A stretch of DNA of 64,000 nucleotides from NCBI GenBank assembly GCA_018806985.1, contig JADANN010000251.1, positions 1,759,501-1,823,500 of the forward strand, read 5' to 3'. Under the pieces are notes generated by a model. It ran no database searches, was not told the origin of the DNA, and saw only the letters and a list, made by a program, of their open reading frames with translations. Source of the DNA: Angiostrongylus vasorum. Taxonomy: Eukaryota; Nematoda; Chromadorea; Rhabditida; Metastrongylidae. This document shows, one piece after another, positions 33,215 through 45,417 of this stretch; position 1 is the first letter of the stretch, and each line of letters starts with the position of its first letter. Both the position numbers and the translations under genes were made by a program.

Positions 33215-35572
33215 TAAATATAAATCCTCCAGGGATCTCGCTCAAAGAGGTATCTCCTGCCGGTTAGTCGCGAGGCAACGTGGCCCGCCCTTAAGTGGCC
33301 GATAGTGGTAAATCGCAGGCCAAAAGCAATCTTATGCTTCCCTGAGAGGCAGGTAGGTCCAGGGGATGGACTTCCCTGTTTTTGCTACCCCGATTTGGCG
33401 GATACTTTCTGCATTTACGAGGCGTATTCATGCACGCATGTGTGGGTGCGTTCTAGTTTATGCAGATTGTATTCCACGAGCAAACTCGGCCAAAAAGCCT
33501 GCAATCAAGTGACAGGGAAATATATGGGAGGCTGTTAGGAGTCACCTTCAACAAATAAGCTCCATGTCCATTCTGGGACAGCCTGGCAAGCTACCCGTGA
33601 GTATACGCAGCCCACGTTTAGATCCCAGCAAACTATACGTCGGCACAAAAAGCTAAACAGAGTAAAATAAACGGACATCATACCCCTGACCATGAAAGAG
33701 CCCTCGATACGTCAGTGCTGGGTAGGACGAGTAGGGAAAGAATGCTAAAATTTTGGGGCTATTCTAGACTGCCTAAATGGGGAAAGGACTAAGGTGACGA
33801 TCACGCACACCTACTTGTATCTGAGTCCTGCATAGAGGACCTGATCATGCAGGCATTAAGGAGAACGTACAACGTCATCGGACTGGCCGAGATGAAACAA
33901 CGCCACCCATTCAACTGTCCATGACACCCGAGAAGAACTGTTCCTCTGAACATGCCACAGTAGAGGAGTCGGCAGCGTTGGAGTTCTCCTCAACACGAGT
34001 TTGACCATGAACACCAATTCATTCGAACAACTAACAACACGAATCGGACGCTTGAAGAGATGTGGATCAATATCAGTTTGGCAGTTTTCGTCGTCTACGG
34101 GCCAACATAAAGCTACGACGAAGAAGAAGTCGAAGCGCTCTATGTGGACTTGGAGGGAGTTCGACAAAGGATAAAAGGATAAATAAGGGATAAAGCTCTC
34201 AGCTTTCATCAATCCCTGAAGGATGTGTCATGCATTCTACTTCACTAAGCATCGTTGGAGATGACTGAATGCACATCTGGCCTTTACAATGATTCGCGGT
34301 GGCCCATCGATGTATCGAGTCAGTGCTGCTATCCTCTCAGAGAAGTTTGGAATTAATTTGCCGACCCCGGAATGATGGAAGGTTTGGTGAGCCACGGGCC
34401 CGAGGATGGATGCCTGTGTGCGTCGCAGAACGCCTCCGACCAGCCAGGCGTATGCGTTCCACAGGGAAGCACATACATTCCTTAGTCTCATTATTGGAGA
34501 TTTTAACGCCAAGAATGGACCAAGAAGAGCGTCTGGTAGAACGTCACATTGGGACCCACGGGTTAGAATGGAACGAACTGGGTGAGAGGCTTTTTTGAGT
34601 TTATCGTGATCACCAAGACCATTTATGATAACCCACAGTTCGGGAAGTATCACACTCAACGCTGGACGTAGGATCTTCAAATGGAGTGTGGTATAACTAA
34701 ATTGACCACATCATCGTAAAACGAAGGGGTTTGCCTAACCATTGTTCCTGTTGTCTCAAAACTCAACACAGGATCACACCATAGCCTTTTTCGTGCAAGA
34801 ATTCATTTCTTGCAGAAAGAAGAAAAACCCACTAAATTCAAAAACCACTATAAACTAGGATTTATTCGGTTAACTAGTTTTTCCACGGCAGGATGCCATT
34901 ATTGATATCATCGAAAAGGAATACGATCAGCCTATTCGACATCTTCACCTTAACGCTGTGAAAGCCGAGAGTTCAAAAGCCACCCAGAAACGTCTGTCTC
35001 CAGAAATACTGCAGTTAATACGCATGGCACCAGCTATAGGCAACGGATAACTCACGTCCAAACTAGTAAAACAATGTAGACAGACGACAAAAGAAGATCT
35101 TTAGAGAGAACAGCAGCATTTATGCTCGAAATTGTGGAGACTGGAAAAACCACTCGCAAAGTCCACCAGAACTTTGTCAATTACGAAAGGAATTTGATTG
35201 CACTCCAACGCCCGAAAGGAACAGATTTGAGCAGATACGACTGAACAGATCCAAAGCCCCGATCTGTGTAACGACCAAAAACCAAAAACGACGTTGCACG
35301 CGCCAAACTGTCGAAAAGAAGTTGGGCCGGATACATTTTGCATATGAACGACTACCAATGGACAAGTGCCGTTATTGTCTGGATTCCTCGAGACGTCAAA
35401 CCTACTGTTGTAGAAAGACCACCTACTCGATAGCCAACATTCTTCACGAAACCTTAGACGAAAGAAATTATGGAGTGCCTATAGCTAGCAGAACCCATTG
35501 GAGTTTTCTTGATCCAGACAGGGAGAAATGGACGGGGTTTTTTAACAGGTGATACAAGTGATATATGAAGTC
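33215..35572 (+). mobile_element. RTE-type retrotransposon R1 with 5' region, RT deleted (pseudogene)
   Basis: It begins with a GC-rich 5' leader (ggttagtcgcgaggcaacgt), which recurs in reverse at 37835-38085. The endonuclease reading frame starts near 33840 (TYNVIGLAEMKQRHPFN). It continues with QLTTRIGRLKR-like and SYDEEEVEALYVDLE segments, a SINE insertion (34167-34455), then LIIGDFNAKNGP (the endonuclease GDFNAK motif), YNEIDHIIVKRR-like and DIIEKEYDQPIRHL segments. Near 35240 it jumps to the 3' end (KRSWAGYILHMNDYQWTSA), so the whole RT domain is missing. It carries many stops and is incapable of autonomous movement. Confidence 0.75.
34167..34455 (-). repeat. SINE family B inserted in an RTE element, with target-site duplication
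   Basis: Complete reverse copy: the tail ataaaaggataaataaggga and body ttgccgaccccggaatgatg end in the head ccgaccagccaggcgtatgc. It is flanked by GTTCGACA (34159-34166) and GTTCCACA (34456-34463), an 8-bp imperfect duplication. It splits the endonuclease frame just before GDFNAK. Confidence 0.8.
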
Positions 35573-37835
35573 CTACGATGACAACATTTAGCCTCCTCAA
35601 TCAAGTGGTTCGACAATCAATGCAAGGCAGTACGTGTTTCTTCGCGGGTACTAGCGTTTGCCTCGAAAGATCTTGGAATACATTACTGCGGCTACATCGC
35701 GATTCCACAGCAAGCGACTCTCAACCAACATTCTACATGTCAAAGAGAAAAGAAGACTACAGATCTCTAACTACATCCGAACCGGTATACAAATCACACT
35801 ACTTTAAAAAAAATTGCAGCAGGAAGACTAAGAAACGAAATACTGTACTTGGAATGGTATCCGAAGAAGGGTTGGCCATTTTATCTCAGTAAAAAAGTAG
35901 TGATAATCAGTTGCCGACTCCGACCACCCTTGTAGGCTACGGTTGTCAGACAGTAAAGCCGACGAAAGAAGTGATGTAAGTTCAATAGCTTCTGGATCCA
36001 AAGCTTTTTAAAAAGCTTTAGAAAATGAGTATTATATCAAGGTGGAAAGACAACAGTCATTTTATTGACAACGAACTTGGTTGAGCAGATTCTTTGAAGA
36101 AACTTGATATAGCTCCACCTCATCATTCCCAGGGGTTCGGTACAAGTGCAGTCGTTAATATTCGTGAATTGAAAGGAGTCTCTTTCACATAAAGACTGCT
36201 CTTCCACTTTAACCAATTTGACGATGCCGAAAACGTGGGAGGTTTCGGCACCCCAGTGCGGGGACGAACCCGAGATCGACTGTGTTTAATTGCACTTCAA
36301 CTAATGCATTTTTCTATCTAGCTTGACTGCATCGTTGGTCTCATAGTCGTCTTCTGTGAACATTAAATGACCGATAAATCGTACACAGATCGGGCATCTC
36401 AGCATTCCTTCTAGCTTCTTCTGCGTTACCGACTTTCCAAACAAGCTGCAATCGTTCAACAGAGCATGACATTCTGTGTATATGAGAATTTGGCAGCTTC
36501 TATTAAATTAGGACTAATTTCTCACACGACTACTAAGTCAGAGGTGAAAAATTTACTCACATAGAAAACGTGAATCGTAATGGAACACCTCTGAAACCAA
36601 AATATCAGCTTTTATATCTGCTACATTAAGATCCTAGTGTGCTAACGTAATGTTGCTCAGCAACAAAATAGATGGCTACAGAAGGTTCGGCCAAGCAGTT
36701 TGAAGAGCAAAGAGTTGACGCTTGCTTTGCGATAGAATGCCGATTAAAGGGTACTTATACGATGAATGAAAGACTAAACAGACGAGAAGGGACATCCAAC
36801 CTGAAAGGGAAGTCGTTAATTTAGACACTGACTAGCAGGTAACCTGTTGGTGTAGTCTACTACAACGATTAGCATTGTTATTGTCTTACATCGCAACTTC
36901 ACTAAGGCGTCCTTAAGCACGAACACTAGGAAAATAATATGATAAAGGATAAAGAACAAGCAAGATACAGTCCAAAAATTCAATCCGCATAAAGATCGAA
37001 AATCTGGAGTGTTTCATCTGCAACCCAGCTATTGATGGTTTTTAAGAATGAAACTAAGACCAAATTAACATAGTCGTATTAGAGGCAAGAATAGTCTCCT
37101 CAAACGGCTGGCAGATGATCAGACCGAAGGCTAGGAAGTGACTGTCAAAGAGCCTGAAATTTATGCCGGACTCGCCTCACTTCCTCAAACAAGATGTTCG
37201 GATCACAACTTCATTGCTACTAAGAAGTTGATCGAAAAGAGAAGAAAACCTAAGCGTGATCCAATTACGGCACACCTAGCACGACTGATAATAAATGTCA
37301 GCTGCAGAAGATTTGTGCAGTATAATTGCTGCAAGTAGTATAAAAGATAATACCAGTGTGAAGAAATAACGTCAGCACACGTGCAAACATATTGTTTTGT
37401 TGTGAGCTCTCACGAAAGCCGACAGGATCGCCATCAACTCCCTCGATGATATGGAACAGGTAACATAAAAGTTCTACACCAACCTTCGCCTTACCAAAAA
37501 CCTCGTCCCGAAATCCTTGCTGAAGAAAAACACCCAGAAATTCTTGCTCCTGAAGTTCACGTTTTGATAGTACGCATGAAGAAAGGCAGAGCAAGACTCG
37601 AAAACGCCACTGCCGATTTCCTTAGATTTGGGAGGTATGAACTATTTTTCCTTCACATAACCCAGATGACATCTTACCAAGAAAAAGAGAAAATTCCAGA
37701 CCAGTGAAGGGGATCGAACATGTCACTATTTCCCAGAACGGTGATCGTTGGGATCTTCGCGACCATTATCCTTTCGCACATATCAAAGAATTTAGATGAA
37801 ACACAACCAGTTGAAGAAGTGAGCACCTCTCACTC
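35573..37835 (+). mobile_element. RTE-type retrotransposon R2, 5' two-thirds (pseudogene)
   Basis: The 5' part shares sequence with 28556-28920. Later frames read YAGLASLPQTRCSDHNF and ARLIINVSCR at 37150-37310, EILAPEVHVLIVRMKKGRAR near 37560 and ISKNLDETQPVEEV near 37790. These correspond to the linker and the finger region of the reverse transcriptase. The catalytic core is absent; the element stops where the R1 5' leader begins at 37835. It has numerous frameshifts. Confidence 0.6.
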
Positions 37836-38085
37836 GATTGCAAACTTTTCGCAGAATTTATCCGTAGAATATAATCCGCATAAACGAGAACGCACCCACA
37901 CACGCATGCATGAATACCTCCTCGTACACACGAGAAGTATGTGCCAAATCGGCGCAGTAAAAGCAACTAGTCTATTCCTTAGATCTACCTTCGTCTCGTT
38001 AAAGCAAAGGTTGCTTTTGATTCGCAATTAACCCTCTTTCCGGCACATGGGACGCTCCACGTTACCTCGCGACTAACCAGCTTGA
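37835..38085 (-). mobile_element. RTE R1 5' leader fragment
   Basis: Reverse copy of the 33240-33500 leader: ctggttagtcgcgaggtaac, then gaggtattcatgcatgcgtg, gggtgcgttctcgtttatgc and ggattatattctacgg. Only the untranslated leader is present. Confidence 0.65.
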
Positions 38086-38087
38086 GA

Positions 38088-38560
38088 TCCTTTTATGAGG
38101 GAGAACCATGGGTGGAGGAGCACGTCCAGCAAATCGATGAAATGCATCACAAACTACTGTGGTTGCTTCCAGCACAAGTCAGTAGAAAGGAACCAATAAT
38201 TTTCTACGATAACCCTTTCCACGTGCACCTTAAGTTCAATTTACAACACTCATTAGTTCTTCCGGAATTCCTAGAGCTTTGCGTAAAAGGAATCGTTGTT
38301 CTCTTCGTCTAGTGAAAGATTGCAAGGACGCCAATAAACACGGCGCAGGAACCAAAGTAGCGGTGCATTTCGAATTAAACTAGGACGTGTTTTCTTTACG
38401 TTGGCTTTTGCTTACATTTATTGCTATAGTCGACTCAGTGAAGGTGAACCACAATTCAGTGTTCTCCACCACCATTACAGTCTGACGGAAGCAGTTCTGT
38501 CTGTTAGCGTGGGATCATTAAAGTTGCGTCGTGCATCATATCCTTTGTCTCTTCGAAGAG
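38088..38560 (+). mobile_element. Mariner-like transposase relic
   Basis: The frame EEHVQQIDEMHHKLLWLLPA, then QVSRKEPIIFYDN, corresponds to the mariner transposase region that leads to the second catalytic Asp (normally in a DNARPH block; here YDNPFHVH, with the Asp still present). Further on, near 38470, SPPPLQSDG resembles the HPPYSPDL block in another frame. There is no terminal repeat or intact ORF; it is an old fragment. Confidence 0.5.
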
Positions 38561-39451
38561 CTTTTGAATACATATTCTTCTAATAGGGGGTCTTAAATCA
38601 CTACTTTTATTCATCGTATTGGTCACCCAGCTGAGGGGCTCAAAGCAAAGTTTGTTACTGCTTTTTCTCATCCTGGAAAAATATTTATGTTTCGGTTAAA
38701 TAAGGTGTTTCCTGATATCAACGTCTATCAAGCTCGAAAATGTCTGCCAGAACTGTCCGGTCGGTTTGACGAGCTTCTTCGATCTTGCTGGCAGCATGTG
38801 TCATAGACTGCACTATTTGGAATACTATGTTTTGTTTCCAATTTTATTATTGACGACTTTACTTTTTGAAGATGAACAAAGCACTGTCTATCATTCTAAA
38901 GTTATGCTTGTGCATAAACCTTATCGGCTTCGTGTGTTGAATGGTTGAAAATAAAACATTCTAACCCCATCATACCTGTGCTTTAAGATCTCGATTTGTT
39001 TCCATCAGGAGCCAGAGCTTTTGGAAGGTTTCCACTTCCTTAAAGGGCCCGAGTAGCATCACAGTTTCAACACGACAGCTGTCGTTTCCACTGTTCCTTG
39101 CAAGCTGTTTCTCGCAAGCAGTTATGTTTGTAGCCGGAGCACGAAAAACATAAAAGAAAACCACAGCTTTGAGACCACATTTGTGCGACGAACACCACAG
39201 CTGTACGATTTGGTTTACCGCGATGATAAGGTGATAAGTTATGGTGCAAGTCGTAACCGTAATGCACCGAAAAAGTTGTGACAACACTATGAACTTGTGA
39301 ACAAATAACATCAAGCGCTTCTAACGTGTTTGCTTTCTAGGTGTTTCTCTGAAAGAATTTATTTTCAGATATTTACCACTATCATACTGTCATTGATTAT
39401 CTAGCAATCCATCAATTATTTTGAGTGAGAAAGTAGGATTAAGCTCAATAC
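38561..39451. other. Mostly unassigned stretch
   Basis: Apart from the candidate minus-strand exon at 38976-39107, no gene or repeat was recognised. The minus strand at about 38720-38800 has a second coding-like frame (KIEEARQTDRTVLADIFEL), also unassigned. Confidence 0.3.
38976..39107 (-). CDS. Candidate exon or transposon ORF fragment (GPFKEVETF...LLME)
   Basis: On the minus strand an open frame reads CRVETVMLLGPFKEVETF, then QKLWLLMETNRDLKAQ. It ends at a CAG/GTATGA donor. It is amphipathic and charged, unlike chance frames nearby. A similar nucleotide stretch occurs on the minus strand at about 45030-45110 (same GGGCC-TTT-AGG core and a related LLME peptide). This favours a dispersed-element origin over a unique gene. 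Function unknown. Confidence 0.25.
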
Positions 39452-39693
39452 TGATTAATCCATAAGGGATGCGTTATGTATCCGGCTTCATTAAACATCG
39501 TTAGAGGTGATCGATTGCATGCTTGGCCTGCATAGTAGCACATTGATGTGCCAATGCTGTATTCCTATCCTCTGAGTCAAAGGCGACACCAATTTCCCAA
39601 TTCCGGAGCGGTGGAAGGCTTCGTGAGCCTGGGACGAGGAAACGAACCATTGACCTCGAGTGTACTGCAGCGCACTCCTAACCGATGTTCATC
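39452..39693 (-). repeat. SINE family B copy
   Basis: Reverse B: ctgattaatccataagggat, caccaatttcccaattccgg, tggaaggcttcgtgagcctg, then the head with cgcactcctaaccgatg. Moderately diverged. Confidence 0.7.
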
Positions 39694-39999
39694 TAGTACA
39701 CAACATGCCTGTTCATAGTTTTCTCTTTATTAGCAGCTTACACTCTTTGTGTTTTTCATATTGTCTAAATATTGGAATTTTATTCGGTCGTAAATGAAAG
39801 CTATCACGTTTATGTGGCAACACCGTCACATTACCGATAACCTCATAATAAATAAATACCATTCTTCGCACTTTTTTGGGGATACCTTCAAGAAACACCT
39901 AGGAACTTCGACTCATTTTTTTATTTCAGACATTAGCAAAATTTTATAGGAATGATGGAGAGATCTCCCTCATATCTACTTAGATTGTTCGGCCCAACA

Positions 40000-40105
40000 G
40001 CTTAAACGAGATTGTTACAAAACTTCTATTGTTGCTGACTTCTCGACGTCTACGTCTTCCTCAGAGCCGATGATCCGAGTCGACTGGACCATCCATATTG
40101 ACCAT
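40000..40105 (-). repeat. Repeat family H fragment
   Basis: The minus-strand core reads CGGCT-CTGAGGA-N13-GAGAA, then GTCAGC, with ccgagtcgactgg following as in other copies. It keeps the 4-bp GGCT/AGC pairing arm but has mutated catalytic-core positions. Confidence 0.5.
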
Positions 40106-40235
40106 TAAGCCGAAGTTAAGTGAAAGTGGATTTAGTTATTTATTAATTCGCTGTGATCCTAATTCTGAATAAAGCAAAGACAAATTTTTTGTTCAAAATT
40201 TCAAAATTAGACGTTATACTAGCTCGTCTCAGTAG

Positions 40236-40462
40236 CACCTCAAATCGGACGATGTCGATTCAGAGAGGAGAACATCACGAAGTGATACGTTTCCAGTAGC
40301 AGATGGATAACAGCATTGAATTGATCCAACGATAGGACGCCGCAACTCACCGTATAAGCCAACTCAGCACTCAATCATTTCCATGACGCGACGAATGGAT
40401 GCGAATTTGCGAGGCATCCCTGAGGTATAGATCGACACCAAACTCTTTATCTTCTCTATTTC
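40236..40462 (+). repeat. SINE family B, strongly diverged copy
   Basis: Recognisable blocks: cagcattgaattgatccaac, caactcaccgtataagccaa, ggatgcgaatttgcgaggca, ggtatagatcgacaccaaac, then ctttatcttct. Confidence 0.4.
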
Positions 40463-41169
40463 GCTATGGTGAAAAACCCAGTGAATCCATCCATTCCATG
40501 GGAAAGCGGTCTTTGTTTCAGATGGAGTGACTGGAGATGAAGTTGGTGGGATACGATGAGCATTTGCCGATTACTAAAACGTATTCGAATTCCATTGCGT
40601 CTAAAGTTGAAATGTTCATTCGTGCACTCAAATCAATTATTCGAATAAATTCTCTACGAATCGATCTCGAATAGTGGAGCAAAGTGCCGCCGCTATGGCG
40701 TAATCAATGGCAACGACGAAGATACATAATGCCGGTGTTTCTAGCTGCTCTCCGTATGGTTTTTCTATCGGGTTATCGGCCAAGGTCCTTGTTACCACCA
40801 GGATCCGATGGTTATTAAAAATCATCCAATCTCGATACCATCTTTCAAGGAACAACCTCTCACGGTCGTAACACCAACGGTTTCTTTATCGATTCTTTGA
40901 ATTTTTCACACGAAGCCCATTCGTATTCGCCTCGTAACCCTTCGCTTTTTCTTCATTCTCCTTTAGAAAACGAATCTGTCAAAATATGTCCTTGATCAGT
41001 TCCAAACTCATTATACATTTTTAAAAAACAGGAATATCAATGTGCGATAGTCAGCTAACTGAGCTTGACAATCCTTTTTGTCTTCTATCGGACTGACGAA
41101 TACATGTTCTTGCTGTGATGTAGACCAGAATTTTTCACCTGGACTATGGCATCTCGCCAATGGCCTACT
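40463..41169. other. Stretch with no recognised feature
   Basis: A minus-strand open frame at 40637-40855 has no family resemblance or splice support. Nothing else seen. Confidence 0.35.
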
Positions 41170-41525
41170 GTATCGTCATGACTGGTAGATGTTCACGGAT
41201 AATGAACTGGGATGTACAGCACTGATTTAATCGTTTAGCAGTGACACCTTTGCTTTGGGAGAAGTCGATAGTTGTATCACAAAGCTAACCGAAAAAGTAA
41301 CTTATGTCATGGCAAAGCCCGTTCATCCATTTTTCGCCAACAAAGTAAAGAGAAAGCAATATACAAAAAATGTGAAATTCTTCTTTTTTTCAATTCGAAA
41401 GCGCTGTGCTAACTGCGCAGGTCTGGTGTGTGATGAGAACGAGTGGGATTCACCGTTACCTGTGCCAGCTACCTGATGATTAATGAAACTAGTAGTGGCA
41501 CAACTCGTGAAGACGGCCACGTATG
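41170..41525 (+). repeat. Repeat family A, strongly diverged copy
   Basis: Blocks tagatgttcacggataatga, actgggatgtacagcactga and, near the end, agtagtggcacaactcgtga followed by agacggcca. The middle is not alignable by eye. Confidence 0.4.
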
Positions 41526-41988
41526 ACCAGAAGTGTTTAAGAAGAGTCTTCTGTCGTGATTATCATCAAATACTTTCAAGCTAAATCAAAGCAAAATTGT
41601 TTGAATATCGCTCCCTCGTCAAAGACTAGAGCAACCACTGTGTAAAACTTGACCACTTACGTTGCAATTTGAAGTAAATAGACCATCGTTTCATAAGTTT
41701 CCTTCTATTTGAAACCTAGCATCTTTTTAAAAGTTTTGTTTCATGTTGCTTTTTTTCTTTCTCATTAGACTTTTTTCTCTTTAGACTTCATTATCTAATG
41801 CTTCATAGTGTCTTTTACGTAACTCCTCAATATGAACCTTAGCGCACTGGCATTACCGTTATCTGAGAACTGTCCTGGAGTATTTCTCATCTACTTGGCT
41901 AGTTTGCCTACTATTACTCACTTACTTGCACATGTGCTTAACTAAACACCTTAATTGTCCGTATTGATATATCATGCTAGTTATTCTG

Positions 41989-42270
41989 GGGCGCATGTAG
42001 CGCAGTGGTCGGAGGGGGCCCTGCAACACACACGTGGGATCGATCCCCTGCGCCCATGGGCCACCAAGCCTTTCATCCCTCCGCGATCAGCAAATTGGTA
42101 CCAGACTTGCTTGGGAGGGTAGCAGCACTGGCTCGATATATCGGTCCACCGCGAGCCATTGTTAACGCCAGATATGCATTCAATCACCTCCAAACGATGC
42201 TTAATCAAGTAGAATGCATGGGTCGTCACTCAGGGATTGATCAACGCCGAGAGCTCTATCCTTCATCTTT
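41989..42270 (+). repeat. SINE family B, near-complete copy
   Basis: Well preserved: gcgcatgtagcgcagtggtc (A-box), acgtgggatcgatcccctgc (B-box region), gatcagcaaattggtaccag, then cagggattgatcaacgccga. Confidence 0.85.
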
Positions 42271-42847
42271 TGTAGTAACAAACTCTTGAGTGGTTATCAG
42301 TAATACGAAAACTACTCATCGATGCCCAGAGGTAGATGGAATTCGCCGATTGGAATTCATAACGGCAATGACGTGTCGACGATTTCTCGTTGGTAACATT
42401 TCGGATCAGTTCGAGCGACGTTTGATCTCTACGTGCGTTTGCTACAAGTTTTTAAGGTAGGTACTAATCACACTCTACTTCGCGGTTAGTCATGACTGCA
42501 TAGTAATCGCTGTGATTAGCTTTAAAATCGGCTACAAGCACTAAAATTCTTCGCTTATTTGGCGCAGTGATTCATGAATTCGATACACATGTGCTTTTGC
42601 GAGCTATCGTGCTTCTTATGAGCCAACATGACGTCTTCATACAGCATTTTTTGACCTTTCGGAAGTATGCGCCCTGTTGGGAAGGTTGTTTTGACAAAGA
42701 GGTTGCTTGATCAGCTAAGCCAACTACATTGAATTCAAGAGAGTGTGGGCCCTATATTACAGCATATATCTGTCAGTGTAGGATATAAGGTGGGCATTAT
42801 CTTGTTACTATTTTTTTGTTACACTAAACACCAATACTTTTTTGGCT

Positions 42848-43042
42848 CGACGTCGCATATAGTGCGGATCTTAACATTTTTTGCACTTAATTCGCCTACT
42901 CGCATTCATCATCTACGATGGTCCACTGACATTCGTCTTTGGAATCCTGGGATAGCCGTGCTAAGGTGTTCCCACACCTACCAATTTCCCTAGCCAGGGA
43001 AAGATTTGGTGCTTGATCGACCCGAGCTGGGATCAAACCTGC
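42848..43042 (-). repeat. SINE family C, diverged partial copy
   Basis: Reverse family C blocks: atatagtgcggatcttaaca, ggaatcctgggatagccgtg, ctaaggtgttcccac, then the B-box region ctgggatcaaacctgcc. Confidence 0.45.
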
Positions 43043-43730
43043 CACTAATTGCTCACACTTATTTCATTGATTTTTGTCTGTTCCTATTTCATTTTCCTGC
43101 GTTATTGCTTTATGCGAACACATTACTCCCCGCATGTATTGTACCCCCAACATACATGGTGGGCCAAAGTGGCCTGAATGAATTGCATCTTATTCATATC
43201 CTTTTCAGTAGTTCTTTTTGTTATGCAAAGCTTTTTTCTACTGTATTTCATGTGCTCTCGGCATCTTGTTCAACACAGATGCTATATAAGTTCTTGTCCA
43301 TGGTAACTGTTCCTTCATTTAAGAATTTACAAAAGAATTTTTTTTGAACGAGTCCATTTCGCGGGTAGAGACTATTGCTGTTGAAGGGAGTGTTCAGCAT
43401 AGAGACGGTTTTCAGTGAAGAAAAGCAGGAATGCCTCTACTTAAACACTAGAATTCAACCCTTAGGGAAACCTTCCTGTTATGTTGAGTTTATAATATCA
43501 TACAGTAGACCTCTTCAGAGTGGTTCATTGTTTAACTGGTGTGGGTTTTATTAACGCTTCACATAGTTTATCATTAAAAAAGTTTATCAAGTTTTGTCAC
43601 GTCAACCTTTTGCTGACGATTTAAAAGTTGTGTTGAAGAGCTATTTTTTATTCTATAGTCTTTAACTTAAAATTTACACATGATTTTTAATGCATGTATC
43701 TCGCACATATTTTTTTTAATATTTATTTTG
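43043..43730. other. Stretch with no recognised feature
   Basis: AT-rich. A hydrophobic 113-codon frame at 43006-43347 starts inside a repeat relic and has no support. Confidence 0.35.
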
Positions 43731-44088
43731 TATGACCCGTCTTCACGTATACCGTGCGCATCCCAGTACTTCTCACATGCGATTTGTTTCCTTTCACGCA
43801 TTGTCCACGAAGATCTTCCAACGTTTACGTGTGGCTTCGGTTGCTGCTTGAAGATTTTCATTTGATCTTAAATGTCGTGGAATGCTGGTCGAGCAATTCT
43901 CCCTGCAGACCTGAGATAGCCGGGCTGGAGCATTCCCAATTGGATAGCAGAATGACTTTTTTTCCAGAAAAGTCCGGTACCAATTTAACGACTCCGGAAG
44001 GACGAGAGGCGTGGTGGGCTCGGAGCAGAATCGAACTAGCACCATGCTCGTGATGACGACATCACTACCACTGTGCTATCCATCTGGC
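43731..44088 (-). repeat. SINE family C, full-length copy
   Basis: The most complete copy. On the minus strand it starts GGATAGCACAGTGGTAGTGA (A-box), then GTGCTAGTTCGATTCTGCTC (B-box). It runs through gtccttccggagtcgttaaa and ends gatgcgcacggtatacgtga, agacgggtc. Confidence 0.8.
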
Positions 44089-44930
44089 ATATATTAACAA
44101 TTATTAAGTGCAATTTACAATCCTAATCTGCCATCAAGAAGATTTCCACAAAACTTTCAAATTAACGGCATGGAAGCACTCCGATCTCCAATATAGTGCA
44201 AGCAGACGTCCATATTGAGGTGATTGAACGAGGTTTTCCCATATGCTTACCATAGAATATCCATGCGTTCTATCAGGCATGTCTTAATGATCAAGTGGAA
44301 GAAGAGTCGTATGTACCTAAACTAAGATAACCTAACTAAGCGACAAGATATGTGCCTAAACTACGAGGAAGTACAAACGTTCGTGGTACTTGCACGTGCT
44401 CCTCAAATATCGGTAATACATAGCCTTCCAATCATCTTTGTTCACGAATAGTTTCATGTCGCTGCAGTTTTCACTCACCGGCGGTTTTGACTAGCTAAGG
44501 GAAACAGCTGTGCCATTAACATTGGACACCACAGTAACGTGACTGAGTCACAACATTTATGTTGCTGGTCATATGATGAAATCTTTGATTATCCTGCTAG
44601 TCATCCCAGAGAACGTCTGCACCTTTACATTTGAAGAAATACATGGGAACATTGCCAGACCTGAATAATCTGCTGCACTTTCTGTTGATAAGCTCCATTT
44701 TTTGTTTCATATTTTATAACCTGTCTTGTCGGTCAATACACTGTATTGTCGAAGACACGGAGGTAAGTCAACAAACTTTTAAATCTTCTTTTTTCTCACA
44801 ACATGTGGTGCAATTGAATAGCGTAAAGAATAGCACTAAAATGGTTTCGTGCATTGCAAAAGTTGTCCATCCACACCAGACTGGCTGTTATCGAAAGAAG
44901 ATCGGTGGTTATGAGCCATGATTAACTCAC

Positions 44931-45110
44931 CGCTGAATTAATCATCAACCCTTTCATCGGGTTTCCTCCATTCATTTCCTTCGGACTCTGACCTACTGCA
45001 TAGAAGTTCACGTTCTCCTTCACATGCCCAATTTCTTCGTTGTCATTCTCCATGAGAAGTCGATAGAAGCTGACGACCAGGTGTTGCCGCCTCAAATGGC
45101 CCGAAGACAA
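44931..45110 (-). CDS. Candidate exon or transposon ORF fragment (FYRLLMENDNEEIG)
   Basis: The minus-strand frame reads VVSFYRLLMENDNEEIGH, then VKENVNFYAVGQSPKEMN, and ends at a strong AGCG/GTGAGT donor. The residues look coding. Part of it is related to the frame at 38976-39107 with an apparent one-base shift. It is more likely a degenerate repeat-encoded protein than an isolated gene exon. The stretch 44091-44920 to its left shows only a possible GTAAGT donor at 44763. Confidence 0.25.
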
Positions 45111-45417
45111 AATATGTTAAATTCTTGACAAGCAAAAATTAATTCAAACGTTATATAAGGGAGTTCATTATAAGTAGGGAAGTAGATGACAACGAGATAA
45201 TACACGCGAAAAAAGAGCGGGAGGAAACAAAAGAAGAGACCTATAAAAGAAAAGAATGACGATATCCCTACAATGAAGCACCTTTAATGCCCAAATCTTT
45301 TAAAATATTCCTCAAGATTCAGGGTACGACGGCTCTGATTTCCTTTCTGCACTACTGGAAATCTCACCCTACCATTTTCTGAACCTACTGAATGATTGTG
45401 GCTTTAAATTAAAGAAG

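Noticed and set aside
34237..34680. 147-codon minus-strand frame
   Set aside because: It crosses the reverse SINE B and the RTE endonuclease antisense; not a gene.
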